Of a DNA stretch of 64,000 nucleotides, positions 36,819 through 46,781 are shown piece by piece. Source of the stretch: Cupriavidus basilensis OR16 (GTDB taxonomy: Bacteria; Pseudomonadota; Gammaproteobacteria; Burkholderiales; Burkholderiaceae); NCBI RefSeq assembly GCF_000243095.1, contig NZ_AHJE01000017.1, positions 116,087 through 180,086 of the forward strand. The letters are read 5' to 3'. Position 1 is the first letter of the stretch. Every line of letters starts with the position of its first letter. The position numbers and the translations under genes were made by a program. A model generated the notes under the pieces. It searched no databases. It was not told the origin of the DNA and worked only from the letters and a program-made list of their open reading frames with translations.

Positions 36819-38087
36819 ATGACCGCAAGAGACAACGTGAACCCGCTGCAGACCACGCTCACCAACTACATCGACGCGCAACGCCCCGCGCAGGAAGCCT
36901 TCCTGGCCGAACTGGTCAAGGTGCCGTCCGACAACCCGCCGGGCGACTGCGACGCGCACGGCGCGCGCGCCAAGGCGCTGCTCGAAGGCCTGGGCTTCAA
37001 GGTGGAAGCCCACAAGGTGCCGGACGCACTGGTCAAGGCTGCCGGCATGATCAGCGCCACCAACCTGCTGGTGCGCAAGACCTTCGGCACGGGCGGCCCC
37101 ACCATCGCCATGAACGCCCACGGCGACGTGGTGCCGCCGGGCCTGGGCTGGACCAAGGACCCGTACGGCGGCGAGATCGCCGACAGCGAGCACGGCCCGG
37201 TCATGTACGGCCGCGGCGTGGCCGTGTCCAAGTCGGACTTCGCCACTTATACGTACGCCGTGCTGGCGCTGATGGAAGCCGAGAAGCAAGGCGCCAAGCT
37301 TAACGGCACGCTGGAACTGCAATTCACGTATGACGAGGAAACCGGTGGCGACATCGGTCCCAAGTTCCTGCTCGACCAGGGCCTGAGCAAGCCCGACTAC
37401 GCCATCTCGGCGGGCTTCTCCTACGGCATCACCTCGGCCCACAACGGCTGCCTGCACGTGGAAGTGACGGTCAAGGGCAAGCAAGGCCACGCCGCCATGC
37501 CGCACACCGGCGTCGACGCCATCGAAGCCGGCACCCACATCCTGCAAGCCATCTACGGCCTGCGCGCCGAACTGGCCACGCGCAAGTCGAAGACGCTGGG
37601 CATCGATACCGCCACGCTGAACGTCGGCCTGATCAAGGGCGGCATCAACACCAACGTGGTGCCTGACCTGGTGACCTTCCGCGTCGACCGCCGCATGATC
37701 CCCGAGGAAATCGGTTTTGACGCCGAAGGCGAGCTGCGCGCCGTGGTCGAGAAGGCTGCCAAGGACCGTCCGGGCATCGAGGTCAAGGTCGAGCGCATCA
37801 TCCTGGCCGAGCCGCTGTCGGAACTGCCGGGCGTGGAAAAGCTGATCAGCGCCCTGAAGGGCCGTGCCGAGGAAGTGTTCGGCGTGGATATCCCGGTGCA
37901 AGGCGTGCCGCTCTACACCGATGCCCGCCACTACACCAAGTACGGCATCCCCACCGTGCTGTACGGTGCCGGCCCGCGCACGCTGATGGAAGCGCGCGGC
38001 CACAACTCGGACGAGAATCTGCGCCTGAACGACCTGAACCGTGCCACCAAGGTGGTGGCGCTGGCGCTGTCGGACCTGATCGGTTGA
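36819..38087 (+). CDS. M20 family metallopeptidase (ArgE/DapE-like)
   Basis: 422 residues. The di-metal site is shown by IAMNAHGDVVPPGLGW, the bridging Asp region GRGVAVSKSDFATY, and the Glu pair in FTYDEETGGDIG. The dimerisation domain has GKQGHAAMPHTGVDAIE, and the last ligand is in EARGHNSDENL. It follows the amidase by about 50 bp with the same orientation. Together they could hydrolyse a carbamoyl or acyl amino compound in two steps, with uptake by the divergent DctA. That pathway is an inference from neighbours. Confidence 0.9.
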   Translation: MTARDNVNPLQTTLTNYIDAQRPAQEAFLAELVKVPSDNPPGDCDAHGARAKALLEGLGFKVEAHKVPDALVKAAGMISATNLLVRKTFGTGGPTIAMNAHGDVVPPGLGWTKDPYGGEIADSEHGPVMYGRGVAVSKSDFATYTYAVLALMEAEKQGAKLNGTLELQFTYDEETGGDIGPKFLLDQGLSKPDYAISAGFSYGITSAHNGCLHVEVTVKGKQGHAAMPHTGVDAIEAGTHILQAIYGLRAELATRKSKTLGIDTATLNVGLIKGGINTNVVPDLVTFRVDRRMIPEEIGFDAEGELRAVVEKAAKDRPGIEVKVERIILAEPLSELPGVEKLISALKGRAEEVFGVDIPVQGVPLYTDARHYTKYGIPTVLYGAGPRTLMEARGHNSDENLRLNDLNRATKVVALALSDLIG

Positions 38088-38234
38088 TGAACATGTGACG
38101 GTTCCAGGGCGAATTCAGGCCTTGGAACAGGAGCAGCAAGAGGGGGGGCAGCGGCTGGCGTTCGCCGCTCCCCCTCGTCGGCCTTGATCGCCATATCATG
38201 CGCTGGATGAATATTTATACTAAATACCATTTGC

Positions 38235-38807
38235 CTATAATTCTTTCCCAGAATTAATTACGGCAAATCGGCTTCGCCCTTCGTTTTCCCACTCCCAAAT
38301 CTGGATCACCGCGGCTGACCAGGGTCCCCCGCCCCCTTCGCCGCTGGCGGTGCAGGCCACCACGGCCACCATCTGCCGCCACGGGCCGCTCTCGCAGCGC
38401 GATACCAGTGCGGCAAGCAGCGCCAGGCCGAGGCCCTGGCCGCGGTAGCGCGCATCGATATAGACCGAATCCTCGATGGCAAAACGGTAAGCACTGCGCG
38501 TGCGGTAGGCGCCGGCGTAGGCGTAGCCCAGCACCTCGCCGCCACGCTCGGCTACCAGGTAGGGCAGACCCTGGCGCTTCACCTCGGCGTGGCGCAAGCG
38601 GATATCGTCCACGCCCGGCTCGACCTCCTCGAACGACGCGCGGCCGTGGCGCACGTGGTGCGCGTAGATGGCCTGGATGGCGGGGATGTCCGCGGCGGTG
38701 GCGTCGCGGATCGACGGGCTGGCGCAGGCCTGGACGGCGGCGGTGGCATTGGCCACGGCCATCGGCGTGGCGCAGGCGGCGCTGAGTGTGGCGAGAGGGG
38801 CTTTCAT
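38235..38807 (-). CDS. GNAT acetyltransferase with an abnormal C-terminus
   Basis: 190 residues. Residues ~32-150 are a phosphinothricin-acetyltransferase-type GNAT domain (IRDATAADIPAIQAIYAHHV, RGQGLGLALLAALV for acetyl-CoA binding). After RQMVAVV the expected segment (GDSxNAASIGLHRALGF and the final strands) is missing and is replaced by about 40 unrelated residues ending AVINSGKEL, encoded partly in AT-rich DNA. The extra N-terminal ~30 residues are also unusual. The protein is probably non-functional or altered. Other GNAT substrates are possible. Confidence 0.65.
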   Translation of the reverse strand: MKAPLATLSAACATPMAVANATAAVQACASPSIRDATAADIPAIQAIYAHHVRHGRASFEEVEPGVDDIRLRHAEVKRQGLPYLVAERGGEVLGYAYAGAYRTRSAYRFAIEDSVYIDARYRGQGLGLALLAALVSRCESGPWRQMVAVVACTASGEGGGGPWSAAVIQIWEWENEGRSRFAVINSGKEL

Positions 38808-39010
38808 GAGGCTGGCGCGGCGAGCAGTGTGGACAGGTGAGCCGGTTCGAGCGTAGCCGATACCGGAGGAAAAGCGATACGTGGTTGAAAGCCGTGTTGC
38901 AGCAAGCTGCCCCGCAGTGGCAAGGGCCGGGGCACGCTGCTACCTTAACGTGTGCCGATGCTATAAAGGAAGCTTCGCTGACTTATGCGGCGCATAAGAA
39001 ATTCTTTGGC

Positions 39011-39916
39011 ATGCGGCATCTCAACCCCGACTTCCTGCAAGCCTTTTCGCTGGTTTGCGATCTTGGCAGCTTCTCGGCGGCAGCCGAGCGGCTCGGCTTG
39101 AGCCAGCCGGCCGTCAGCCTGCAGGTCCGCCAGCTTGAGCAGCGCTATGGCCTGCGCCTGCTCGAACGGGTGGGGCGCCATGTGCTGCCCACCGCCGCCG
39201 GCGAGGACCTGCTGGCGCATGCGCGCGGCGTGGCCGGGGCGCTGGCCGCCGCCGACGACAGCATGGCCCGCCACGCTGGTGGGGTGGTCGGCCGGGTGCG
39301 GCTGGGCACCGGCGCCACCGCCTGCATCTACCTGTTGCCCGCGGTGCTGCGCGACCTGCGCCGCGCCATGCCGGCGCTGGAGATCGTGGTCAGCACGGAA
39401 AACACGGGCGAGGCGCTCAAGGGGGTGGAGGACAACGCCCTCGACCTGGCCTTCGTGACGCTGCCAGCCACTGGCCGCATGTTCGACATCACGCCCGTGC
39501 TGGAAGACCCGTTCGTGGCCATCGGCCCCGCCGACGGCGAGCCGTTGCCCGCTATCGTGACGCCGGCCGATCTCGCCGGCCGGCCGCTGGTGCTGTTCTC
39601 GCCCGGCGGCAATACGCGCCGGCTGGTGGACGAATGGTTCTTGCGCGCCGGCATCAGCGTGCGCCCTGTGATGGAGCTCGACAGTGTCGAGGCGATCAAG
39701 GAGCTGGTGGGCGCCGGGCTGGGCTATTCGGTGCTGCCGGGCATGGCCTTGCCCCCGGGCCAGCCGCGCGCGCGCATCGCCGTGCGAGCGCTGGCCCCGC
39801 CGCTCGCGCGCACGCTGGCGCTGGTGCTGCGCCACGACAAGCCGCTGCGCGCCGGGCTGCGCGCCACCGTGGCGGCCCTGCTGCGGCTGGCGCCGGAAAA
39901 CGAAAGCCAGCCCTGA
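39011..39916 (+). CDS. LysR-family transcriptional regulator
   Basis: 301 residues. MRHLNPDFLQAFSLVCDLGSFSAAAERLGLSQPAVSLQVRQLEQ is a clear LysR helix-turn-helix. The ligand domain follows (GRVRLGTGATACIYLLPAVL, IVVSTENTGEALKGVEDNALDLAFV). The start at MRHLNPDF is chosen from the family N-terminus; the sequence before it is not protein-like and the ribosome site is weak. It is followed after ~100 bp by the ArsC-like gene. The GNAT gene is divergent and may be its target. Confidence 0.88.
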   Translation: MRHLNPDFLQAFSLVCDLGSFSAAAERLGLSQPAVSLQVRQLEQRYGLRLLERVGRHVLPTAAGEDLLAHARGVAGALAAADDSMARHAGGVVGRVRLGTGATACIYLLPAVLRDLRRAMPALEIVVSTENTGEALKGVEDNALDLAFVTLPATGRMFDITPVLEDPFVAIGPADGEPLPAIVTPADLAGRPLVLFSPGGNTRRLVDEWFLRAGISVRPVMELDSVEAIKELVGAGLGYSVLPGMALPPGQPRARIAVRALAPPLARTLALVLRHDKPLRAGLRATVAALLRLAPENESQP

Positions 39917-40019
39917 GCGGAGATGCCACCTCTCGGGGGCATGCGGTTGGGCAGCGCCGCTTGTATAGTGCGGCTTTCAGCCCCGGTGCCGGGGCATCGG
40001 TCGAACCAGGAGTACCGCC

Positions 40020-40379
40020 ATGATTACCATTTACCACAACCCCCGTTGCTCGAAGTCGCGCGAAACCCTCGCGCTGGTCGAGGCAGCCGCCGGCCGGCTG
40101 GGCGAGCCCGTGGAGATCGTGGAATACCTGAAGACGCCGCCCACGCTGTCCACGCTCAAGCAGCTCCACACCATGCTGGGCGTGCCGGTGCGCGCGATGG
40201 TGCGCGACAACGAAGCCCCCTACAAGGAGCTGGGCCTGGCCGATCCGGGCCTGACCGATGCCGAGGTGCTGGGCGCGGTCGCCGACCATCCCATCCTGCT
40301 GCAACGCCCGCTGGTCGTGCGCAACCGCCGCGCCGCCATCGGCCGTCCGCCCGAGAACGTCGCCTCCTTGCTGGCCTGA
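40020..40379 (+). CDS. arsC: ArsC-family (glutaredoxin-dependent) reductase
   Basis: 119 residues. Thioredoxin-fold ArsC with MITIYHNPRCSKSRETL (active-site Cys10) and the Arg-rich segment RPLVVRNRRAAIGRPPE. The family reduces arsenate with glutathione/glutaredoxin, but close relatives such as YfgD have no proven arsenate role, and there is no ars operon here. AGGAG lies 8 bp before the start. A perfect palindromic terminator follows. Confidence 0.88.
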   Translation: MITIYHNPRCSKSRETLALVEAAAGRLGEPVEIVEYLKTPPTLSTLKQLHTMLGVPVRAMVRDNEAPYKELGLADPGLTDAEVLGAVADHPILLQRPLVVRNRRAAIGRPPENVASLLA

Positions 40380-40413
40380 GCCGGCGCCGGCAAACCTCGG
40401 CCCCGAAATAAAA

Positions 40414-40439
40414 CCGGCCCCCACCTAGGTGGGGGCCGG
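40414..40439. terminator. 26-bp perfect palindrome, likely bidirectional terminator
   Basis: CCGGCCCCCACCT mirrored exactly around AG/CT, between the convergent arsC-like gene and the small membrane-protein gene. AATAAAA precedes it, so on the minus strand it is followed by a short T-rich stretch. Confidence 0.7.
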
Positions 40440-40476
40440 CCCGGTCAGGGAGGCTGAACTGCTTCAGGCGGGTCGT

Positions 40477-40704
40477 CTAATGAACACCCAGCCAGTGCAT
40501 GGCCTCCTGGCCGAAAGCGATTGCCGCCAGGACCACCAGCAGGATCACCAGCGTCACCGCGCTCACGTAGACCGTGGCCTTGGCGACTTCGGCGTCTTCC
40601 TCCAGGGAATGCGGGCGGGTGGACTCGCGCGAGGATGAGGTCACGTGCGGCCAGTGCAACCGGCCGGCCATATGGCGCAAATGCAGGTCGGGATGGAAAC
40701 GCAT
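40477..40704 (-). CDS. Small single-helix membrane protein
   Basis: 75 residues. A His-rich N-terminus (MRFHPDLHLRHMAGRLHWPH) and a Ser/Glu-rich linker are followed by one hydrophobic helix (ATVYVSAVTLVILLVVLAAIAF). The inner ATG is used because AGGAGGTG lies 7 bp before it, a near-ideal ribosome site. No family recognised. The His cluster could bind metal, but that is a guess. Confidence 0.65.
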   Translation of the reverse strand: MRFHPDLHLRHMAGRLHWPHVTSSSRESTRPHSLEEDAEVAKATVYVSAVTLVILLVVLAAIAFGQEAMHWLGVH

Positions 40705-40859
40705 GGGCGACACCTCCTGGGCGTGGCTCGCGAGGCCGTGCAAGCCGTATATGGCGTGGCACCGCGGCAGCCCTGAGACGGGGTGGGTTCGATTGCCATA
40801 TACGTCTTAACTATAGTTGGCGTGGCCCAGGATGCGAGGCCGTCGCACAGCAAGCCTGC

Positions 40860-41507
40860 TCAGGCCGCGGGAGCCGGCGGCACGCCATCGTTTCCGGCCA
40901 ACGCTTGCGCGGCGGCTAGCGTGGCCTCGCGCGCGCGCAGCTCGGCGAGCATGTTGCAGAACAGCGCGCCTTGCTCCAGCGCATCGTCCAGCGCCACGTG
41001 GGTGTGCGGCAGCGGGTCCTTCCACTCGGCCGGCAGCGCCGGCTTGACGGTCTTGCGGTAGGGCAGCCCGGTCATGGCGAACCCCAGCGTCTTGATATCA
41101 AGCGCGGCCCAGCCAAACGGCGAGCGGCCGGCAAAACGCATCATGTACCAGAACATCCAGGTGAAATCGAAGCCAGCCGGAAAGGCCACGAAGACCGGCT
41201 TGCCTGGCAGGCTCTCCACCCACTCCACGTAGCGCACCATGGCCCGCTCGGGCGGCTCCAGGTCTCGCCGGCAGGCGGCCCAGGCTTCCGGCTGGGTTTG
41301 CCACCACTGCATCTGTGCCGGATGCCCGGCCGCGCCCGGCAGCGTTTCCAGGTTGGCCGAGAAGGTGCTCAGCACGGTCTTGTCCGCCAGCATCGCGGCA
41401 GAGCCGAACGACAGCATGGAGTGCGGCCCGGGGATGGGGCCATCGGCCTCCACGTCGGTGCTCACATAGATTTCGGGACGGGTGTCGGGTGCCTGTTGCT
41501 TGGCCAT
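40860..41507 (-). CDS. DEDDh 3'-5' exonuclease family protein
   Basis: 215 residues. Acidic motif I is [12 protein letters not shown] (Asp18, Glu20) and the C-terminal [14 protein letters not shown] gives the His/Asp of a DEDDh site, as in RNase T and DnaQ-like exonucleases. The middle part [20 protein letters not shown] matches motif II with Asp. The substrate (RNA or DNA) cannot be told. It is followed upstream by an MBL hydrolase gene 45 bp away on the same strand. Confidence 0.85.
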   Translation of the reverse strand: MAKQQAPDTRPEIYVSTDVEADGPIPGPHSMLSFGSAAMLADKTVLSTFSANLETLPGAAGHPAQMQWWQTQPEAWAACRRDLEPPERAMVRYVEWVESLPGKPVFVAFPAGFDFTWMFWYMMRFAGRSPFGWAALDIKTLGFAMTGLPYRKTVKPALPAEWKDPLPHTHVALDDALEQGALFCNMLAELRAREATLAAAQALAGNDGVPPAPAA

Positions 41508-41552
41508 GGCCTGCCTTGGGAATGAGGATCGAAAAGAGCGGGGTGGCGGGCT

Positions 41553-42203
41553 TTAGCCCACATCCATCAGGTGGTCCGCCACATAGGGGTTGTTCTTGCG
41601 CTCTTCGCCAAAGGTGGAGACCGGGCCGTGGCCGGGCACGAAGGTGACGTCCTCGCCCAGCGGCCACAGATGGGTGCGGATCGAGCGGATCAGGTCGGCG
41701 TGGTTGCCGCGCGGAAAGTCGGTGCGCCCGATCGAGCCCGCGAACAACACATCGCCCACGATGGCAAGCCGGTTGGCGCGCGAGAAGAACACCACGTGGC
41801 CGGGCGTGTGGCCCGGGCAGTGGTAGACCTCCAGCGTCTCGCTGCCGAACTGCACGGTGTCGCCCGTGTCCAGCCAGCGCTGCGGCTCGAAGATCTCGGC
41901 GTGGCCAAAGCCGAAGCGGCGGGTCTGCTCCGGCAATTGCTCGATCCAGAAACGCTCCGCCTCGTGCGGCCCCTCGATCGGGATCTGAAGCTCGCGCGCG
42001 AGCGACGCGGCGCCCGCGCAATGGTCCACGTGGCCGTGCGTGAGGAAGATCTTCTCCAGCGTCACGCCATGCTCCTTGACCGCGGCATGGATGCGGTCAA
42101 GGTCGCCGCCGGGATCGGTCACCGCGGCGCGGCCGGTGGTCTCGTCGATCAGCAGCGCACAGTTCTGCTGGAAGGGCGTCACGGGAATCAGTAGGACTTG
42201 CAT
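41553..42203 (-). CDS. MBL-fold metallo-hydrolase (glyoxalase II-like, YcbL type)
   Basis: 216 residues. It starts MQVLLIPVTPFQQNCALLID, as YcbL-type proteins do. Metal motif THGHVDHCAG, then CPGHTPGHVVFF, FAGSIGRTDFPRGNHADLI and PGHGPVSTFGEER. These enzymes hydrolyse thioesters such as lactoylglutathione or related substrates. A longer frame upstream exists, but the family N-terminus supports this ATG. No good ribosome site is visible. Confidence 0.9.
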   Translation of the reverse strand: MQVLLIPVTPFQQNCALLIDETTGRAAVTDPGGDLDRIHAAVKEHGVTLEKIFLTHGHVDHCAGAASLARELQIPIEGPHEAERFWIEQLPEQTRRFGFGHAEIFEPQRWLDTGDTVQFGSETLEVYHCPGHTPGHVVFFSRANRLAIVGDVLFAGSIGRTDFPRGNHADLIRSIRTHLWPLGEDVTFVPGHGPVSTFGEERKNNPYVADHLMDVG

Positions 42204-42520
42204 GGAGCGGAATTCAGGAGGGGAAACACGAAATGCCACGGAGCCGATGGGCGCCTGATGCGCCACAATGGATGCAACCGCCGGGTGGCCTCGCGATTGG
42301 AATAGTCTTGGCATTGTAGCGTCGGGCACACTGGAACGTGCTGCGCCCGGCAGCGCGGCCCGGGTATGGAGCCATGCGGGCATCACACCGTGAAAGCCTT
42401 GCCAGGACTGGCATTGCGCCCGGCCGCCGCCGAATCGGGTACGGTTTTTACGGCGCGTTACAGACAATTCGTAACATAATCAAGGCCATAGGTGTAACTG
42501 CGTGATGCTAGACTCCCGCG
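42204..42520. other. Divergent intergenic region, MBL hydrolase / rlpA
   Basis: 317 bp without a supported gene. An AT-richer patch near 42445-42490 is the best place for the rlpA promoter, but no convincing -35/-10 pair is visible. Confidence 0.45.
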
Positions 42521-43351
42521 ATGCCTTGGTTCCCCCCTCATTTTTCCCGCCCCGGGCGGATCGTTCGCCTGTGCCTGCACGCCTCGTGCGCGCTGGCGCT
42601 GGCCGCCTGTGCGATCCCGCCGGCGGATGAGTCGCAGGAGGGCGCGCCCACCGCCGCCACCCCCGGAAGTGCCAAGGCTGCCAAGCCGGGCAAGACGGCA
42701 AAGGGCGACAAAAACAGCGGCAAGAATGGCAAGGCCGCAGACGTCGCCAAGGGCGAGGCGGCCGATCATGCCCAGAAAGACAACAGCAACAGCAACGGCT
42801 GGGGCCTGTTCCGCTGGGGCGGTGGCAACGACGCGCTGGGCGAAGGCGCCGGCCAGGGTTCGCTGGAGGGCTTGCGGCCCGACCTCGGTTCCTTCGAGCA
42901 GCGCGGCATGGCGTCCTGGTATGGCAAGGGCTTCCATGGCCGCAAGACCGCCAATGGCGAGCGCTTCGACATGCGCGCAATGACCGCCGCGCATCCCTCG
43001 CTGCCGCTCGACAGCTGGGTGATGGTGCGCAACCTGCGCAACGGCAAGGTCGCCGTGGTTCGCATCAACGATCGCGGGCCGTATCACGGCAACCGCGTGC
43101 TCGATGTCTCCTACGGTGCGGCCAAGCGCCTCGGCTTCACCGAACACGGCTCCACGCAGGTTGAAATCCGGCGCCTGTCGCGCTCCGAGGTAGCGGCGCT
43201 GGGGCCGCAGCTCGCGCCAGGCGACGACGATGCGGGCGATGGCGGCGACGATGCCTCCAGCGGTACCGAGATGGCCGACAATCCCGCCAAGCCGGCGCGC
43301 ACGGCCCGCAAGGCGCGCAAGCCGGCGGCCACCAAGCGCAAGAGCCGCTGA
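42521..43351 (+). CDS. rlpA: Septal ring lytic transglycosylase RlpA, lipoprotein
   Basis: 276 residues. A lipoprotein signal with lipobox LAAC (Cys30) is followed by a Lys/Ala/Asp-rich linker and the double-psi barrel (MASWYGKGFHGRKTANGERFD ... VVRINDRGPYHGNRVLDVS), which carries the catalytic His and Asp of RlpA. In Pseudomonas, RlpA cuts naked glycan at the septum. No SPOR domain follows; the C-terminus is a Lys/Ala-rich tail ending KRKSR, so septal targeting may differ. It is convergent with rsmI. Confidence 0.9.
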   Translation: MPWFPPHFSRPGRIVRLCLHASCALALAACAIPPADESQEGAPTAATPGSAKAAKPGKTAKGDKNSGKNGKAADVAKGEAADHAQKDNSNSNGWGLFRWGGGNDALGEGAGQGSLEGLRPDLGSFEQRGMASWYGKGFHGRKTANGERFDMRAMTAAHPSLPLDSWVMVRNLRNGKVAVVRINDRGPYHGNRVLDVSYGAAKRLGFTEHGSTQVEIRRLSRSEVAALGPQLAPGDDDAGDGGDDASSGTEMADNPAKPARTARKARKPAATKRKSR

Positions 43352-43432
43352 GCCGGGGCGCGGACCATGCAGCCCTGCCAGGTCCGCGACGCCGACTGCG
43401 CCAGCGCCGCCCTCGCCGCCCTCGCCGCCGGC

Positions 43433-44357
43433 TTACTCCGTGGCTTGGTCGTCCGCGCCACCCTCGGCGCGCTGCGCCAGCGCCAGCCGATACAGCGCAT
43501 CCGTCGGCGCGCCGGTGATGGCGGCGGCCAGCTTGGCGGCCCCGCTTGGCCGGCAACTCGGCCAGCAGCAGCCCCAGCACCTGCTGGGCGCGGGCATCGG
43601 GCAGGCCAGCGTCCGCCGCCGCGGGCGATGCCCCTTCCACCACCAGCACGAACTCGCCCTTGGCGCGCGATGGATCGGCGGCCAGCCAGGCCGGCGCCTC
43701 GCTCACGGGCAGCACCTTGATTTCCTCGAACAGCTTGGTCAGCTCACGGCCGATCAGCAGCCGCCGGCCGGCCGGCAGCGCGGCGGCCAGCGCCGCCAGC
43801 GTGTCGGCGATGCGGTGTGGCGCCTCATACACCACCCAGGCATGGTCCAGCGTGGCCAGCGCGGCGATGGCATCGGCGCGCGCACGCGCCTTGGGCGGCA
43901 GGAAGCCGGCAAAGGTGAAGCGGCCGTCACCGCTGTCGAGCATCGCGCCCGCCACCGACAAGGCCGCCACCGTCGCGCTCGGGCCGGGCAGCGGCACCAC
44001 CGCGTGGCCGGCGGCGCGCGCCGCTTCCACCAGCCGCGCCCCCGGGTCGGAGATACCGGGCGTGCCGGCATCGGACACATAGGCAACGCGCTCGCCGGCC
44101 GCCAGCCGCGCGTTGATGCGCTCGGCCGCTTCGCGCTCGTTGTGCTCGTGCACCGCCAGCAGCGGGCGGTGCAGGCCCACGCGCGTGAGCAACTGCCCGG
44201 TGTTGCGGGTGTCCTCGCAGGCCACGGCGTCGACCAGGCCGAGCACGTGCAGCGCCCGCAGCGAGAGATCGGCCAGGTTGCCGATCGGGGTGGCAACCAC
44301 ATACAGGGTGCCGGACGGGTAGGACTGGCCGGCCGCCAGGGAGATCCAGTCAGTCAT
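43433..44357 (-). pseudogene. rsmI: 16S rRNA (cytidine-1402-2'-O)-methyltransferase with a one-base frameshift
   Basis: It methylates C1402 in the ribosomal P site. The SAM-dependent domain is intact (LYVVATPIGNLADLSLRAL, EDTRNTGQLL, VSDAGTPGISDPG, YEAPHRI, RELTKLFEEI). Near the C-terminus a run of four Gs (43540-43543 on this strand) shifts the frame; with three Gs the reading continues LPAKRAAKLAAAITGAPTDA to a stop just past QATE. With four Gs a long unrelated Arg-rich tail is read and runs into the rlpA region. A homopolymer sequencing error is the simplest explanation. Divergent from yraN by 15 bp. Confidence 0.9.
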
Positions 44358-44372
44358 GCTTGAGAACTTCCG

Positions 44373-44765
44373 GTGAATCCATCATTCAAATCCACGATGT
44401 CGCCGACGCAGGCGCGGGGAGCCCGGGCCGAGTCGCGCGCGCTGGACTACTTGCAAAGGCAGGGCCTGGCGCTCGTGGTGCGCAATTATCGCTGCAAAGG
44501 CGGCGAGATCGATCTGATCATGCGCGAGGCCGACGGCACGCTGGTGTTTGTCGAGGTGCGCCAGCGCGCCAGCCGCGTCTTTGGCGGCGCGGCGGCCAGC
44601 GTCACGCCGGCCAAGCAGCGGCGCATCCTGCTGGCGGCGCAGCACTACCTGGCCGCGCAAGCGGGGCCGGGCGGCGGGCCGCGCTGCCGGCTGGACGTGG
44701 TTGCGCTGGAGCCAGGCCGGCTCGAATGGATCCGCGATGCGTTCGATGCCGGCGCGGGGCAATGA
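44373..44765 (+). CDS. yraN: YraN/UPF0102 family endonuclease-like protein
   Basis: 130 residues. Restriction-endonuclease-like fold with [37 protein letters not shown] and VFVEVRQR, giving E...D...E-x-R catalytic-type residues. Function unproven, thought to act on DNA. The GTG at the left end is taken; an ATG eight codons later is equally possible. It lies between rsmI (divergent) and diaA, the order found in many proteobacteria. Confidence 0.88.
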   Translation: MNPSFKSTMSPTQARGARAESRALDYLQRQGLALVVRNYRCKGGEIDLIMREADGTLVFVEVRQRASRVFGGAAASVTPAKQRRILLAAQHYLAAQAGPGGGPRCRLDVVALEPGRLEWIRDAFDAGAGQ

Positions 44766-44830
44766 AGCGGCAGGCAGCCCGGGCGCCTGCGTCATAATGC
44801 GCGGTATCTTGCGGCGCATGCCGTATTTGA

Positions 44831-45451
<621 letters not shown>

Positions 45452-45542
45452 GGCCTGTGCCCCCCCTCCAGCCTGCCGCGCGGTGCCGCCGCCTTTTGCT
45501 ACCTCAGCCCATTATTGCCTCACCGCTTTCAGCAAGGACCGC

Positions 45543-46382
45543 ATGACGACTCTGCCCAATTCGCGTGAATCCCGCGCCGCCCGGCTGACCGGGCACCTGC
45601 CACGCCTGGCCCGCACCGCTACCATGGTGGCGGCCCTGACCGTGGCGGCCACCCAACTCGCCGGCTGCTTCCCGGTCATCGCCGCCGGGATGGCCGGCGG
45701 CGTGACCATGGCCACCGACCGCCGGCCCACCGCCACCCAGACCATCGACCGCGGCCTGCAACTCGAGGCCGAGAACACGCTGAACTCGCGCTACAACGGC
45801 CAGGCCCGCGTCAGCGTGTCGGTCTTCAACCGCAAGGTGTTGCTGACCGGTGAAGCCAAGGACAGCACGGTCAAGCAGCAGATCGAGCAATACGTGAAGG
45901 GCCTGCCCAATGCGCGCGAGGTGGTCGACGAGCTCGAGATCGTCTCGTCGCCGTCGTTCGTCACCCAGAGCCAGGACACCTTCATCACCAGCAAGGTCAA
46001 GACCATGCTGGTCACCGCCGATGGCGTGCCCTCGAACTCGATCAAGATCGTCACCGAGAAGGGCGTCGTCTACCTGCTCGGCGTGGTCACACCGCCAGAG
46101 GGCGAGCGCGCCACCGATGTGGCGCGCAACGCCAGTGGCGTGGTCAAGGTGGTCAAGGCATTCGACTATGTGACCGAAGCCGAGGCCGCCAGGCTCGACG
46201 CCGCCGCCACCGGGCGGACCACGCCGCCAGATGCAACGTCCGGCACGCCCGCGCCGGTGCAGACGGCGCCTTCGCAGACGGCGCCGGCCGCGCCCAACGC
46301 AGCCGCGGGCGCCACGGCCAGCCCGGTGACGTCGCCCGTTACTTCGCCCGTGGCATTGCCGCCCGGCCGCAACCTGCCCTGA
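45543..46382 (+). CDS. BON-domain outer-membrane lipoprotein (DolP/YraP-like)
   Basis: 279 residues. A long basic n-region, a hydrophobic stretch and a lipobox LAGC (Cys42) are followed by two BON domains (about 70-140, DRGLQLEAENTLNSRY...; 145-215, FITSKVKTMLVTADGVPSNSIKIVTEKGVVYLLG). The tail of ~65 residues is rich in Ala/Pro/Thr and looks disordered, and is longer than in E. coli DolP. DolP supports envelope integrity at the division site. It ends the conserved rsmI-yraN-diaA-dolP group. Confidence 0.88.
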   Translation: MTTLPNSRESRAARLTGHLPRLARTATMVAALTVAATQLAGCFPVIAAGMAGGVTMATDRRPTATQTIDRGLQLEAENTLNSRYNGQARVSVSVFNRKVLLTGEAKDSTVKQQIEQYVKGLPNAREVVDELEIVSSPSFVTQSQDTFITSKVKTMLVTADGVPSNSIKIVTEKGVVYLLGVVTPPEGERATDVARNASGVVKVVKAFDYVTEAEAARLDAAATGRTTPPDATSGTPAPVQTAPSQTAPAAPNAAAGATASPVTSPVTSPVALPPGRNLP

Positions 46383-46538
46383 GCGCTCCGGCGCGCAAGG
46401 CGGACCGTCAGGTTCCGGCTTGCGCGCCGCCCCCTGCGACAGCCGGCGCAGTTCGATCTGCGGATTTCGCGTCACATGCGCGCGCTGCGCTGTGTTAGGG
46501 TTGGCACGCCCTCGCGGCGCGACCCCGGAGCGAACACC

Positions 46539-46781
46539 ATGAACCAGACCCCCACACCGGCTGCCCTGACGGCGCTAATGGCGCTAATGGCGCTAATGGC
46601 CCTGGCGCTGCTGGCCTTGCCGGGCGGCGCGCGCGCGCAGGCGCCCGACCCCGGCACGCTGCAGGCGCGCAACTGGGCCGCGGCCTGCGCCGGCTGCCAC
46701 GGCCCGGCAGGCCGCGCGCCCGCGGGCAGCGCAGTGCCGGCACTCGCCGGGCGCGATGCAGGACTTCAAGCAAGGCAAGCG
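46539..46781 (+). pseudogene. fccA: Cytochrome c subunit of flavocytochrome c sulfide dehydrogenase, truncated
   Basis: Starts MNQTPTPAALTAL with GGAG 8 bp before. The signal peptide carries a 9-bp tandem repeat (ALM three times), then the haem motif CAGCHGPAGRAPAGSAVPALAGR. Beyond this the typical MQDFKQGKR segment is present but in a different frame (from 46756), and the rest of the cytochrome is absent. So two deletions have removed the middle and the end, leaving a frame that runs on into fccB. An intact cytochrome of this type has about 105 residues. Confidence 0.8.
46571..46597. repeat. 9-bp tandem repeat, three copies
   Basis: GGCGCTAAT three times, encoding Ala-Leu-Met repeats in the hydrophobic core of the cytochrome signal peptide. 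Gain or loss of a unit would keep the frame. Confidence 0.9.
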
